The notes under the pieces were generated by a model, which was not told where the DNA came from, searched no databases, and worked only from the letters and a program-made list of their open reading frames with translations. DNA of 64,000 nucleotides from Streptomyces griseoviridis (lineage in GTDB: Bacteria > Actinomycetota > Actinomycetes > Streptomycetales > Streptomycetaceae): NCBI GenBank assembly GCA_014649155.1, contig BMSM01000001.1, forward strand, positions 708,273 to 772,272. The letters are read 5' to 3'. Made by a program: the position numbers and the translations under genes. Shown in pieces: positions 28,001 through 35,657 of this stretch. The stretch's first letter is position 1. Every line of letters begins with the position of its first letter.

Positions 28001-28608
28001 AGCGGGAGATGCTCGGCCTCTACGTCTCCGACCACCCGCTCTTCGGCCTGGAGCACGTCCTCTCCGACAAGGCCGACGCGGGCATCTCCCAGCTCACCGG
28101 CGGTGACTTCGGCGACGGCGCGGTCGTGACCATCGGCGGCATCATCTCCGGCCTCCAGCGCAAGATGACCAAGCAGGGCAACGCCTGGGCGATCGCCACC
28201 GTCGAGGACCTCGCCGGTTCCCTGGAGTGCATGTTCTTCCCGGCGACGTACCAGCTGGTGTCGACGCAACTCGTCGAGGACGCCGTGGTGTTCGTCAAGG
28301 GCCGCCTCGACAAGCGCGAGGACGTGCCCCGGCTGGTCGCGATGGAGCTCCAGGTCCCCGACCTGTCCAACGCGGGCGCCAACGCGCCCGTGGTGCTCAC
28401 CATCCCGGCCACCCGGGTCACCCCGCCGATGGTCAGCCGCCTCGGCGAGATCCTCACCCACCACCGGGGCGACAGCGAGGTCCGGATCAAGCTCCAGGGC
28501 CCGACCAGGACCACCGTGCTGCGCCTGGACCGGCACCGGGTCAAGCCCGACCCGGCGCTCTTCGGCGACCTGAAGGTGCTGCTGGGGCCGTCCTGCCTGG
28601 CGGGCTGA
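25069..28608 (+). CDS. dnaE: DnaE, DNA polymerase III alpha subunit
   Basis: Replicative polymerase catalytic subunit. The 1179 residues begin with a PHP domain (THLHVHTQYSLLDG), then the C-family polymerase core with catalytic aspartates in PDVDIDFDE (about 416-424), finger and beta-clamp regions (GQFDLFGG near the C-terminal third, a plausible clamp-binding motif), and a C-terminal OB fold (ITVGGIISGLQRK-like region VTIGGIISGLQRK). GTG start with CCAGGAGG upstream. This is the DnaE1-type essential enzyme by length and PHP domain. A -10-like TAGACT sits at 25001-25006. Confidence 0.97.
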   Translation: MSKPPFTHLHVHTQYSLLDGAARLKDMFDACNNMGMTHVAMSDHGNLHGAYDFFHSAQKAGITPIIGIEAYVAPESRRNKRKIQWGQPHQKRDDVSGSGGYTHKTMWAVNKTGLHNLFKLSSDAYAEGWLQKWPRMDKETISQWSEGIVASTGCPSGEVQTRLRLGQFDEALKAAAEYQDIFGKDKYFLELMDHGIDIEHRVRDGLLEIGRKLGIPPLVTNDSHYTYAHEATAHDALLCIQTGKNLSDPDRFKFDGTGYYLKSTEEMYAIDSSDAWQEGCANTLLVAEMVDTTGMFEKRDLMPKFDIPEGYTEVTWFQEEVRRGMERRYPGGVPEDRQKQAEYEMDVIIQMGFPGYFLVVADFIMWAKNQGIAVGPGRGSAAGSIVAYAMGITDLDPIPHGLIFERFLNPERVSMPDVDIDFDERRRVEVIRYVTEKYGADKVAMIGTYGKIKAKNAIKDSARVLGYPYAMGDRLTKAMPADVLGKGIDLDGITNPSHPRYSEAGEIRSMYENEPDVKKVIDTAKGVEGLVRQMGVHAAGVIMSSEPIVDHAPIWVRHTDGVTITQWDYPQCESLGLLKMDFLGLRNLTIMDDAVKMVKSNKGVELDLLSLPLDDPTTFELLQRGDTLGVFQFDGGPMRSLLRLMKPDNFEDISAVSALYRPGPMGMDSHTNYALRKNGLQEITPIHKELEEPLKEVLDVTYGLIVYQEQVQKAAQIIAGYSLGEADILRRVMGKKKPDELAKNFVLFQAGARKNGYSDEAIQALWDVLVPFAGYAFNKAHSAAYGLVSYWTAYLKANYPAEYMAALLTSVKDDKDKSAVYLNECRRMGIKVLPPNVNESMANFAAQGDDVILFGLSAVRNVGTNVVESIIRSRKAKGKFASFPDYLDKVEAVVCNKRTTESLIKAGAFDEMGHTRKGLTAQYEPMIDNVVAVKRKEAEGQFDLFGGMGEEDNSEPGFGLDVEFSTDEWDKTYLLAQEREMLGLYVSDHPLFGLEHVLSDKADAGISQLTGGDFGDGAVVTIGGIISGLQRKMTKQGNAWAIATVEDLAGSLECMFFPATYQLVSTQLVEDAVVFVKGRLDKREDVPRLVAMELQVPDLSNAGANAPVVLTIPATRVTPPMVSRLGEILTHHRGDSEVRIKLQGPTRTTVLRLDRHRVKPDPALFGDLKVLLGPSCLAG

Positions 28609-28646
28609 GCCGACGCCGTACAGCGTGCGGCACGAGGTGCGGTACG

Positions 28647-28689
28647 ACGTGAGGGGGCGCATCCGGCATCCGGATGCGCCCCCTCACGT
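28647..28689. terminator. Bidirectional terminator, 20-bp perfect stem
   Basis: Arms 28647-28666 and 28670-28689 are exact complements around a 3-nt loop. It lies between the dnaE stop and the convergent small gene, serving both. Confidence 0.85.
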
Positions 28690-28705
28690 CGGGCGGGTAC
28701 GGCCG

Positions 28706-28873
28706 TCAGTTGTGGCCGAAGCGCTTCTGGCGCTTGCCGCGCACGGCCGTGTCGCCGGACGCCAGCGGCGGGGCGAGCTGCTCCTCGCGGGGTGCCGTGG
28801 CGGTCGGGGCCGTCTGCTGCGCACGCTCGGACCGGGGCTGCTTACGGTCACGGTTGTTCCTGTTCTTGGCCAT
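28706..28873 (-). CDS. Small basic protein, 55 residues
   Basis: A short gene with an excellent ribosome site (AGGAGG 8 bp before ATG). The product begins MAKNRNNRDRKQPRSERAQQ, has a Thr/Ala/Pro-rich middle, and ends RGKRQKRFGHN. It is strongly basic, without membrane segments or cysteines, and looks disordered; a nucleic-acid-binding role is possible but unproven. It converges on dnaE over a strong terminator and diverges from the NYN gene. Confidence 0.75.
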   Translation of the reverse strand: MAKNRNNRDRKQPRSERAQQTAPTATAPREEQLAPPLASGDTAVRGKRQKRFGHN

Positions 28874-29095
28874 GGTGGTGCCTCCTGTGGGGATTTAGGG
28901 GCCAGGGCCGCGACCAGATTCACATAGGCCGATAAAGAACGCATGTTGGACAATTACCGTCTGTGACAGGGTTCGTCGGGCCGTCCGCGGCCGGAAACGC
29001 CACGCCGAAGATCCAGTTCCGACCGTTAACCCCCGCGTGGTCGGGCAGACTCGAAGGAAGCCCGAAGCAAACCTCCCGGAAAGAGGGTGGATCGC

Positions 29096-30325
29096 GTGGA
29101 CCGCTGCATCGTCCTGGTGGACGCCGGGTACCTCCTGGGGGCGGCGGCCAGTCTCCTCGCCGGGGAACCCTCGCGCTCCCGCATCACCGTCGACCACGCC
29201 GCCCTCATCCAGGGCCTGCGCGAACGCGCCGAGGCCGACACCGCGCAGCCCCTGCTGCGCATCTACTGGTTCGACGGCGCCCCCGACCGGGTGCCGCAGC
29301 CCGAGCACCGCAGGCTGCGCGTGATGCCCCGGGTCACCGTCCGGCTCGGTGCGCTGACCCGCAGCGACGGCCGCTGGGCGCAGAAGGGCGTGGACGCCGC
29401 GATGCACGCCGAGCTGACCGAGCTGGCCCGCAACCGGGCCTGCTCCGACGTCGTCCTGGTCACCGGCGACGGCGATCTGCTGCCGGGCATGATGGCCGCC
29501 AAGGAGCACGGCGTCGCCGTCCACCTGTGGGCCGTGCAGGCCGCCGACGGCGACTACAACCAGTCCGAGGACCTGGTCGCCGAGGCCGACGAGCGCCGCG
29601 TGCTGGACCGGACCTGGATCACCAGGGCCGTCCGCCCCAAGGAGCTGACCGGGGTGTGCGCGCCCCCGCCGGCGCCCCGCCCGGAGATCGCCGCGATCCT
29701 CTCCGCGCCGCTGCCCGAGTCCGCGCTGGCCGCCGCGGCCGAGCGGCCCGCCGAGGAGCGCCCCCACCCCGCCGCCACGGCCCCCCGCAACGGGGGCGAG
29801 GAGCGGGGCCCCACCGTCAAGGGCGTCCCCACCCCCAAGGACCTGGCCGCGCTGCGCGCCTCCGGTGCGCAGACCGCCCAGTCCGCCGGGTCCGCCCCGC
29901 ACCCCGCCAACGCCACCCTGCGCTGGTCCTCCGACAAGGGCTGGGTCGACCGGCCGGCCGCCGAGCCCCCCGAGGCCGCCTCCATGCCGACGCTCGCCCA
30001 GCTCACCAGCGCCGAGCAGCGCTGGGCGGACCGGGAGGAGGACATCACGACCGTGGGCGGAGACCCGTACGAGGTCGGACAGGTGTTCGCCCGGCGCTGG
30101 GTGGAGCGGCTCGGCGACCAGGCCCACCTGCAGAAGCTGTCCGGGATGTACCCCCGCGTCCCGCACCGCATCGACGGGGAGCTGCTGCGCTACGCCGCCC
30201 GGTTCGGGCTGCTCGCCCACAAGGACGACCAGATCGACGAGCAGGACCGGTACGCGATCCGGGCCGGTTTCTGGCGGGAGATCGGTGTGCGGACGAGCGT
30301 GGAGCACAGCCCCGCGGGAGAGTGA
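29096..30325 (+). CDS. NYN-domain (PIN-like) putative nuclease
   Basis: The 409-residue protein has an N-terminal NYN/LabA-type PIN fold: VDAGYLLG (D9) and VTGDGDLLPGM (about 122-132) supply the acidic cluster for metal-dependent RNA cleavage, and CSDVVLVTGDGD is typical. A Pro/Ala-rich linker (about 190-290) leads to a C-terminal domain (about 310-409, EVGQVFARRWVERLG to DEQDRYAIRAGFW) that is probably an RNA/DNA-binding winged domain. I chose GTG 29096; an in-frame GTG at 29087 lies too close to the GAGGG site. Target unknown. Confidence 0.85.
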   Translation: MDRCIVLVDAGYLLGAAASLLAGEPSRSRITVDHAALIQGLRERAEADTAQPLLRIYWFDGAPDRVPQPEHRRLRVMPRVTVRLGALTRSDGRWAQKGVDAAMHAELTELARNRACSDVVLVTGDGDLLPGMMAAKEHGVAVHLWAVQAADGDYNQSEDLVAEADERRVLDRTWITRAVRPKELTGVCAPPPAPRPEIAAILSAPLPESALAAAAERPAEERPHPAATAPRNGGEERGPTVKGVPTPKDLAALRASGAQTAQSAGSAPHPANATLRWSSDKGWVDRPAAEPPEAASMPTLAQLTSAEQRWADREEDITTVGGDPYEVGQVFARRWVERLGDQAHLQKLSGMYPRVPHRIDGELLRYAARFGLLAHKDDQIDEQDRYAIRAGFWREIGVRTSVEHSPAGE

Positions 30326-30386
30326 GGGGCCCGGCGAACCGGCCCTTATGGGCCGACCCGGGCGCGGCCCGGACGGGCGGACCCCT

Positions 30387-30401
30387 TAGTCTTGTCCCTT
30401 G
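30387..30401 (+). promoter_or_regulatory. Putative leaderless promoter (-10 TAGTCT)
   Basis: TAGTCT (30387-30392) ends 8 nt before GTG 30401; the intervening bases carry no ribosome site. Confidence 0.4.
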
Positions 30402-31420
30402 TGAGTACGCGCGCGGCACAGGCACTTCGACCCGGTGGCGATGCCGTGTGCGTGGTGCGGGGGCTGACCAAGACCTATGCGGCGGTACGCGGCCGGCGCG
30501 GCACCCCCGGCACCCCCGAGGTCCGGGCCACCGACGAGGTGACGCTGGACATCCGGCGCGGTGAGATCTTCGGACTGCTCGGGCCGAACGGCGCCGGCAA
30601 GTCCACCCTGGTACGCCAGTTGACCGGGCTGATGCGCCCCGACTCCGGCACCGTGCACATCCTCGGCCACGACATCGTCCGGCACCCGGAGCGGGCCGCG
30701 CGCATCCTCGCCTACCTCGGGCAGGAGTCGACCGCGCTGGACGAGCTGACCGTCTCCCTCGCCGTCGAGACCACCGGGCGGCTGCGCGGCCTGGAGGCGC
30801 GGCGGGCCCGTGCGGAGACCGACGCCGTCCTCGGTGAACTCGGCCTGACCTCCCTCGCCTCCCGCGCCCTGAAGAAGCTCTCCGGCGGGCAGCGGCGGCT
30901 GGCCTGCTTCGCCACCGCGCTGGTGGGGGAGCGCCCGCTGCTGGTCCTGGACGAGCCGACCACCGGCATGGACCCGGTGGCCCGCCGGGCCGTCTGGGCC
31001 GCCGTCGACCGGCGCCGCGCCGAGCGCGGCACGACGGTGCTGCTGGTCACCCACAACGTCATCGAGGCGGAGACGGTCCTGGACCGGGTCGCCGTCCTGG
31101 ACCGGGGCCGGGTCATCGCCTGCGACTCGCCGGCCGGGCTGAAGGAACGGGTCGCCGGTGAGGTCCGGGTCGACCTGGTGTGGCGCGAGGCCGCGCCGCT
31201 GCACGTCCCCGAGGTGGCCGCGCTGCGCGACCGGATCACCGAGTCGGGCCGCCGCTGGACGCTGCGGCTCGCCCCCGAGGAGGCCCGCGCCGTCGTCGCC
31301 ACGGTCACCGGCGGTTCCGCCTTCGCCGCCCTGGACGACTTCACGCTGGCCACGCCCAGCCTGGAGGACGTCTACCTGGCGCTGGGCGGTGCCGCGCGGC
31401 AGGGGCTGGTGAGAGCGTGA
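30401..31420 (+). CDS. ABC-2 type transporter ATP-binding protein
   Basis: Nucleotide-binding subunit (339 residues) of the DrrA/daunorubicin-resistance-like class. Walker A GPNGAGKST is at about 61-69, the signature is LSGGQRR, Walker B is LLVLDEPTTGMD, and the switch His is in LLVTHNV. A C-terminal DrrA-like extension (about 255-339) ends in SLEDVYLALGGAA. It overlaps the permease start by 4 bp (GTGA), so the two form one exporter. Cargo is unknown. Confidence 0.93.
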   Translation: MSTRAAQALRPGGDAVCVVRGLTKTYAAVRGRRGTPGTPEVRATDEVTLDIRRGEIFGLLGPNGAGKSTLVRQLTGLMRPDSGTVHILGHDIVRHPERAARILAYLGQESTALDELTVSLAVETTGRLRGLEARRARAETDAVLGELGLTSLASRALKKLSGGQRRLACFATALVGERPLLVLDEPTTGMDPVARRAVWAAVDRRRAERGTTVLLVTHNVIEAETVLDRVAVLDRGRVIACDSPAGLKERVAGEVRVDLVWREAAPLHVPEVAALRDRITESGRRWTLRLAPEEARAVVATVTGGSAFAALDDFTLATPSLEDVYLALGGAARQGLVRA

Positions 31421-32343
31421 AGGGCGGAGCGCCGAGCACGCCGGCCGTCACGGCCGTCACGGCCGTCACGGCCGTACGTACCGAACAGGACGCCCGCCGG
31501 AGCGAAGAGGAGCAGCGCGACGTGAGTGTCGTACCCGCCGATGTCCTGCCGGGCGGTGTCCTGGCCGCCGAGGAGACGACCGCGGACGAGGCCGAGCTGG
31601 CGCCGCGGGCGCGGCTGTGGCCGTCGCTGGTGGCCGTCTACCGGGCGCAGCTCTCGCGGGCGCGGGTCGCGCGGCTCCCGCTGCTGTTCGTGGCCACCTT
31701 CCAGTCCATCGGCATCATGATCCTGATGCGCGGGGTGGTGGACGGCGGCGGCGAGGCGCAGGCCGTGGTCGCCGGGTCGGCGGTGCTGGTCGTGGCGTTC
31801 GTCGCGCTGAACCTGCTGGCCCAGTACTTCGGGCAGCTGCGGGGCAGCGGCGGCCTCGACCACTACGCCACGCTGCCGGTGCCGCCGGCCGCGGTGGTGC
31901 TGGGCGCGGCGGGCGCGTACGCCTCCTTCACCGTGCCGGGGACCGTGGTCACCGCGGTCTTCGGCTGTCTGCTGTTCGGGCTGCCGCTGACCCACCTGTG
32001 GGTGCTGGTGGCGGTGATCCCGCTGGCCGGTGCCGCGCTGGCCGGGCTGGGCGCGGCGCTGGGGCTGCTCGCGCCGCGGCCGGAGCTGGCCACGCTGCTG
32101 GGGCAGCTCGGCATGTCGGCGGCGCTGCTGCTCGGGGTGCTGCCCGCCGACCGGATGCCGGAGGTGGTGCGCCTCGCCCGGGACCTGCTGCCGTCGACGT
32201 ACGGCGTGGAGGCGTTCGCGCGGACGTTCGGGGAGCGGCCCGACTGGGCCTTCGTCCTCGGCGACCTCGCGGTGTGCGGGGCGGTCGGCGTGGTCTCGCT
32301 GGCCGTCGCCACCTGGGCCTACCGCCGGGCGGCCGTCCGGTGA
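31417..32343 (+). CDS. ABC-2 type transporter permease
   Basis: Membrane partner of the ATPase just upstream. It has about six hydrophobic segments, with a membrane-domain start at SRARVARLPLLFVATFQSIG. From GTG 31417 (overlapping the ATPase stop) it is 308 residues. The first 35 residues come from a 9-bp tandem repeat and look poorly constrained; GTG 31522, preceded by AGAGGAG, is an equally good start giving 273 residues. Confidence 0.88.
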   Translation: MKGGAPSTPAVTAVTAVTAVRTEQDARRSEEEQRDVSVVPADVLPGGVLAAEETTADEAELAPRARLWPSLVAVYRAQLSRARVARLPLLFVATFQSIGIMILMRGVVDGGGEAQAVVAGSAVLVVAFVALNLLAQYFGQLRGSGGLDHYATLPVPPAAVVLGAAGAYASFTVPGTVVTAVFGCLLFGLPLTHLWVLVAVIPLAGAALAGLGAALGLLAPRPELATLLGQLGMSAALLLGVLPADRMPEVVRLARDLLPSTYGVEAFARTFGERPDWAFVLGDLAVCGAVGVVSLAVATWAYRRAAVR

Positions 32344-32365
32344 CGCGCCGCACAGCCGGGCCTGG

Positions 32366-32378
32366 CACGATGTCAGGG
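32366..32378 (+). promoter_or_regulatory. Putative leaderless promoter (-10 CACGAT)
   Basis: TGGCACGATG context with CACGAT at 32366-32371, 6 nt before GTG 32378; the same architecture occurs at 21235. Confidence 0.45.
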
Positions 32379-33082
32379 TGACCGCACCGCTGACTCCTCC
32401 TCCGCCACCCCACGAACATTCGTCCGCGTCGCAGCAGGACGGGCCGGGGCCGGTGCCGCCGGCCGGCGCGCACGGGGCGGACCTCGCGTCCGGCAGGTAC
32501 GACCGGCCCGCTGAACAGGACGGCCCGGGAATGAAGACCGAACTGCGGCAGGCCGCCGTGGTCACCGTGCTGCTGACGGTCTGCGGGGCGCTGCTGGGCG
32601 TGCTCTGGTGGCGGCTGGCGCCGAGCGTGCCGCTCGTCGGGGACGTGGTGGACAAGAGCTGGGTGGTCTACCTCAAGGACTCCGAGGGCGAGCAGGCGGT
32701 CGGTGTCGACGGGACCTTCACCCTGCTCGCGCTGGCCTTCGGCGTGGTGAGCGCGCTGGCCGTCTTCCTGGTGCGGCGGCGCGGCGGCGTACCGCTGGTC
32801 GTGGCGCTCGGGGTCGGCGCGCTGCTCGGGTCGCTGCTGGCGTGGCGGCTCGGGGTGTGGCTCGGGCCGACCGGGGACGTGCTCGCGCACGCGCGGCAGG
32901 CGGGCAAGGGGGTCACGTTCCCGGCGCCGCTGAAGCTGGGGGCGAAGGGGGCGCTGCTGGCGTGGCCGCTGTCGGGGCTGCTGGTGCATCTCGGGCTGAC
33001 CGCGCTGTTCGCGCCGCGGGACCCCGAACCGTACGCGTACGAGCCCTACCTGCAGTCACCGCCGCAGGGGCCCGGCGAGTAG
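32378..33082 (+). CDS. DUF2567-like membrane protein
   Basis: The 234-residue actinobacterial membrane protein has a Pro-rich cytoplasmic N-terminus (about 1-48) followed by four hydrophobic segments: QAAVVTVLLTVCGALLGVLW, then FTLLALAFGVVSALAVFLV, PLVVALGVGALLGSLLAW and a last one near 190-212. An extracellular loop includes DKSWVVYLKDSEGEQAVGVDG. Assignment to DUF2567 is from memory of similar Streptomyces proteins next to the deacylase gene; function unknown. Confidence 0.72.
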   Translation: MTAPLTPPPPPHEHSSASQQDGPGPVPPAGAHGADLASGRYDRPAEQDGPGMKTELRQAAVVTVLLTVCGALLGVLWWRLAPSVPLVGDVVDKSWVVYLKDSEGEQAVGVDGTFTLLALAFGVVSALAVFLVRRRGGVPLVVALGVGALLGSLLAWRLGVWLGPTGDVLAHARQAGKGVTFPAPLKLGAKGALLAWPLSGLLVHLGLTALFAPRDPEPYAYEPYLQSPPQGPGE

Positions 33083-33100
33083 CCGGCCGCCCCCGGGCGC

Positions 33101-33148
33101 CGCTCCGTCGCGGCCGGTCGCGCGGTTCCCCGCGCCCCCGGGGGCACG
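33101..33148. repeat. Dispersed GC-rich repeat, copy B
   Basis: Contains the hairpin core GCGCGGTTCCCCGCGC typical of a widespread Streptomyces intergenic repeat. It lies between two convergent genes. Two more copies are at 43244-43297 and 48773-48830. Confidence 0.75.
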
Positions 33149-33167
33149 GTCGCCGGCGCCGGTTTCC

Positions 33168-33668
33168 TCAGGCGCGGCCGACCGGGGCCAGGACCGCTTC
33201 GGTGAGGTGGGCCAGGTCGGTGGGGGACAGCTCGATCTCCAGGCCGCGCCGGCCCGCCGAGACGCAGATCGTCGGGTGCGCCGGCGCCGAGTCGTCGAGC
33301 ACGGTGGGGAGCCGCTTGCGCTGGCCCAGCGGGGAGATGCCGCCCCGGACGTACCCCGTGGTGCGCTCGGCGAGCGCCGGGTCGGCCATCGTGGCGCGCT
33401 TCCCGCCGACCGCCGCCGCCAGCGCCTTGAGGTCCAGCTTGCCCGCGACCGGGACCACCGCGACCGTCAGCCTGCCGTCGACGTCCGCCACCAGCGTCTT
33501 GAAGACGCGGTCCGGTGAGACGCCCATCGCCTCGGCCGCCTCCTCGCCGTAGGACGGGTGCGCGGGGTCGTGGTCGTAGGAGTGGACCGTGTACTCCACC
33601 CCCGCCGCCGTCAGGGCCACCGTCGCCGGTGTGCCCCCCGGCTGCTGCTTCTTCGCCTTCTTCGCCAT
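33168..33668 (-). CDS. ybaK: YbaK-type Cys-tRNA(Pro) deacylase
   Basis: A single-domain aminoacyl-tRNA editing protein (166 residues) that hydrolyses mischarged Cys-tRNA-Pro. The YbaK fold shows EYTVHSYDHDP at the start, then VFKTLVADVDGRLTVAVVPVAGKLDLKALA carrying the conserved lysine (VFKTL), and GYVRGGISPLGQRKRLP. A Lys-rich N-terminus (MAKKAKKQQPGG) precedes the domain. It is transcribed with the LON-domain gene 26 bp upstream. Confidence 0.92.
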   Translation of the reverse strand: MAKKAKKQQPGGTPATVALTAAGVEYTVHSYDHDPAHPSYGEEAAEAMGVSPDRVFKTLVADVDGRLTVAVVPVAGKLDLKALAAAVGGKRATMADPALAERTTGYVRGGISPLGQRKRLPTVLDDSAPAHPTICVSAGRRGLEIELSPTDLAHLTEAVLAPVGRA

Positions 33669-33694
33669 CGTCGGCAGGTACCTCGGTCGCGTGA

Positions 33695-34435
33695 TCAGTT
33701 GAGACTGGTCGGGGCCCGCGTCAGATCCGCCGCGGGCAACGAGGGCAGCGTACGGATGACGGCCGTCTCGGTGCGAAGGAGTTTCAGCTCGTCCCGGAGG
33801 CGGGAGGCGGTGTCGGGCGCCTGGAGCAGCCGCTGCTTGGTCGGGGTGTCCAGCATCATCGCGGCGGCCACCAGGTACGACACCACGCCCGGCTCGTCCG
33901 GCAGCTCGGCGCCGGTGGTCAGCGTCCGCTCCCGCGCCCCGGCCAGCCGCTTCTGGTACTGCCGGAACGCCCGCAGCACCCCCTCGGCCAGCGCGCCCGC
34001 CTCGTCGCCGGGCTCCTCCTCCAGGTACTCCAGCTCGCCCGTGAGGAACGGGCCCGAGGCGTCCACGGAGAGCAGCCGCACCCGGGTCGTGCCGGTCGCC
34101 AGCACCTCGAAGGTGCCGTCGGGACGCTCCCGGATCGTCGCGGCGTCCGCGACACAGCCCACCTTGTGCAGCGCCTTGGCCGGGTCGGTGCCGAACCCGG
34201 CCGCGGCCCCGCGCTCGGGCTCGGCGGTCGGATCGGGCAGCCCCGGCAGGCTGGGCGCCACCTCGTGGCCGTCCCGGATCGCCATGACGGCGAACCGGCG
34301 CGGCTCCTCCTCGGGGGTCTTCAGCAGCTCGCGCATCATGGCGCGGTAGCGCTCCTCGAAGACGTTGAGCGGAAGCACCAGCCCCGGGAACAGCACCGAG
34401 TTCAGGGGGAAGAGCGGAAGCCGGACGGTGGTCAC
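33695..34435 (-). CDS. LON substrate-binding domain protein
   Basis: The 246-residue stand-alone LON N-terminal domain protein starts TTVRLPLFPLNSVLFPG and includes VFEERYRAMM, with no ATPase or protease domain. Such proteins are common in actinobacteria, and their role (perhaps substrate delivery or regulation) is not known. GTG start at 34435, 11 bp after the stop of the upstream gene, so probably co-transcribed. Confidence 0.9.
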   Translation of the reverse strand: MTTVRLPLFPLNSVLFPGLVLPLNVFEERYRAMMRELLKTPEEEPRRFAVMAIRDGHEVAPSLPGLPDPTAEPERGAAAGFGTDPAKALHKVGCVADAATIRERPDGTFEVLATGTTRVRLLSVDASGPFLTGELEYLEEEPGDEAGALAEGVLRAFRQYQKRLAGARERTLTTGAELPDEPGVVSYLVAAAMMLDTPTKQRLLQAPDTASRLRDELKLLRTETAVIRTLPSLPAADLTRAPTSLN

Positions 34436-34446
34436 GAAAGGGAAGC

Positions 34447-35502
34447 CTAATGCGCTCCGGGACCGGCGGGGGACCCGCGCCCGCCGCAACCCGCCGCCGG
34501 GGTCCGGTCCGCCACCGCCGCGCGGACGCCCTCGCGCACCTGGAGGAAGCGGCCGAGCGCGTCGTCCGCCTCCCGGTCCCACGGGAAGGAGGTCGCGTAC
34601 GGGCCGGTCAGCCGGAGCTGCTCCAGGGCGTCCGACCAGCGCTCCAGCCGGACCAGGACATAGACGAGCAGGTTGCGCAGCTCCGCCGGCCACGGGTCGG
34701 CGGCCGGCTGGGCCGCCGACAGCGCGAGGGCCAGATCGGCCGCCGTCTCCAGCCGCGCCGGTTCCACCGCGCCCGCCCCGCCCTCGGTCAGGCAGCGGAA
34801 GGCGGCCCGCAGCGGCAGCTCCCGCAGCGGTGAGCCCTCGGGAGCGTCCCGGGCGGCGGTCTCGGCGAAGTCCAGGCACTCGCGGTGGGCGCCGGGGGAG
34901 GCGGCGGCCAGGTAGGCGAGGGCCGCGACATGGCAGCCGTAGTGGTGCGGGCAGCGGCGGACCGCCTCGGCCCACAGCCGCTCGAACTCGGCGTGCCCGG
35001 CGCCCCGTCCGCGCGCCGAGTCCAGCGCGACCCGCCAGGGCACCGGGTCGTCGCCGCCGCGCTCGGCGGTGTCGGCGACCATCGGCGCGATCTCGCGCAG
35101 CAGCCCGGCGCGGTCCGGCGACTCCCAGCACCGGTCCACCGCCAGCCGGACCGCGACCAGCCGGCCGTCCGGGTCGTCGGGGGCGGCGGCGTGCCAGGAC
35201 CGCAGCCACTCGGGGCGGGAGCGGGCGAAGGCGGCCAGCCGGGACACATACCGGTCGCGGTGGTCCCAGTCGGCCCGGTCGCGGGTGCCGGCCAGCAGCG
35301 CGGCGGCGGGCCCGTGCGCGCCGTGCGCCGCGGCGACCAGGGCGGGGGCCAGGCGGTCGTCGGGCGCGTCGAGGAGCACCTCCTCGCCGGCCGGGGAGCC
35401 GGCGAAGGCGCCCGCGAGGGCACCGGCGGCCGGGCGGCGGGAGACGCCGCGCAGCCGGGGCGTGGGGAGGAACGCGCGTAGACGGGCCATGGTGTCGACC
35501 AT
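34447..35502 (-). CDS. Alpha-helical repeat (TPR-like) hypothetical protein
   Basis: A 351-residue Ala/Arg-rich, probably all-helical protein. Helix pairs such as WLRSWHAAAPDDPDGRLVAV and HYGCHVAALAYLAAASPG suggest a TPR-like solenoid. No catalytic motif, signal peptide or membrane segment is visible. Similar proteins are annotated only as hypothetical in Streptomyces. It precedes the LON and YbaK genes on the same strand, and an inverted repeat lies just upstream of its start. Confidence 0.75.
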   Translation of the reverse strand: MVDTMARLRAFLPTPRLRGVSRRPAAGALAGAFAGSPAGEEVLLDAPDDRLAPALVAAAHGAHGPAAALLAGTRDRADWDHRDRYVSRLAAFARSRPEWLRSWHAAAPDDPDGRLVAVRLAVDRCWESPDRAGLLREIAPMVADTAERGGDDPVPWRVALDSARGRGAGHAEFERLWAEAVRRCPHHYGCHVAALAYLAAASPGAHRECLDFAETAARDAPEGSPLRELPLRAAFRCLTEGGAGAVEPARLETAADLALALSAAQPAADPWPAELRNLLVYVLVRLERWSDALEQLRLTGPYATSFPWDREADDALGRFLQVREGVRAAVADRTPAAGCGGRGSPAGPGAH

Positions 35503-35527
35503 TGAAGGACCGCTGGTCGGCACGGCG

Positions 35528-35551
35528 CCAGAGGGTTCACCGAACCTCTGG
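35528..35551. repeat. Imperfect inverted repeat upstream of the TPR-like gene
   Basis: Ten-base arms CCAGAG(G)GTTC and GAACCTCTGG, with one bulged G and a 3-nt centre, lie 26 bp upstream of the start at 35502 in a relatively AT-rich stretch. This is a plausible operator. Confidence 0.5.
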
Positions 35552-35657
35552 AAAGTTGTAGAGACGTCGGTAAAGGGAGAGTAAAAGGTGAAGATTCCTC
35601 GCGTTCTGTCGGGTTCGGGCGAAGATCCGCAGCCGGGGCGCGGCGGGGTGCGGGAGG

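Noticed and set aside
23467..28662. 1731-codon open frame on the minus strand across dnaE
   Set aside because: It is antisense to dnaE, with a Val/Gly/His/Leu-rich composition typical of the mirror frame of a high-GC gene, and has no domain or ribosome site.
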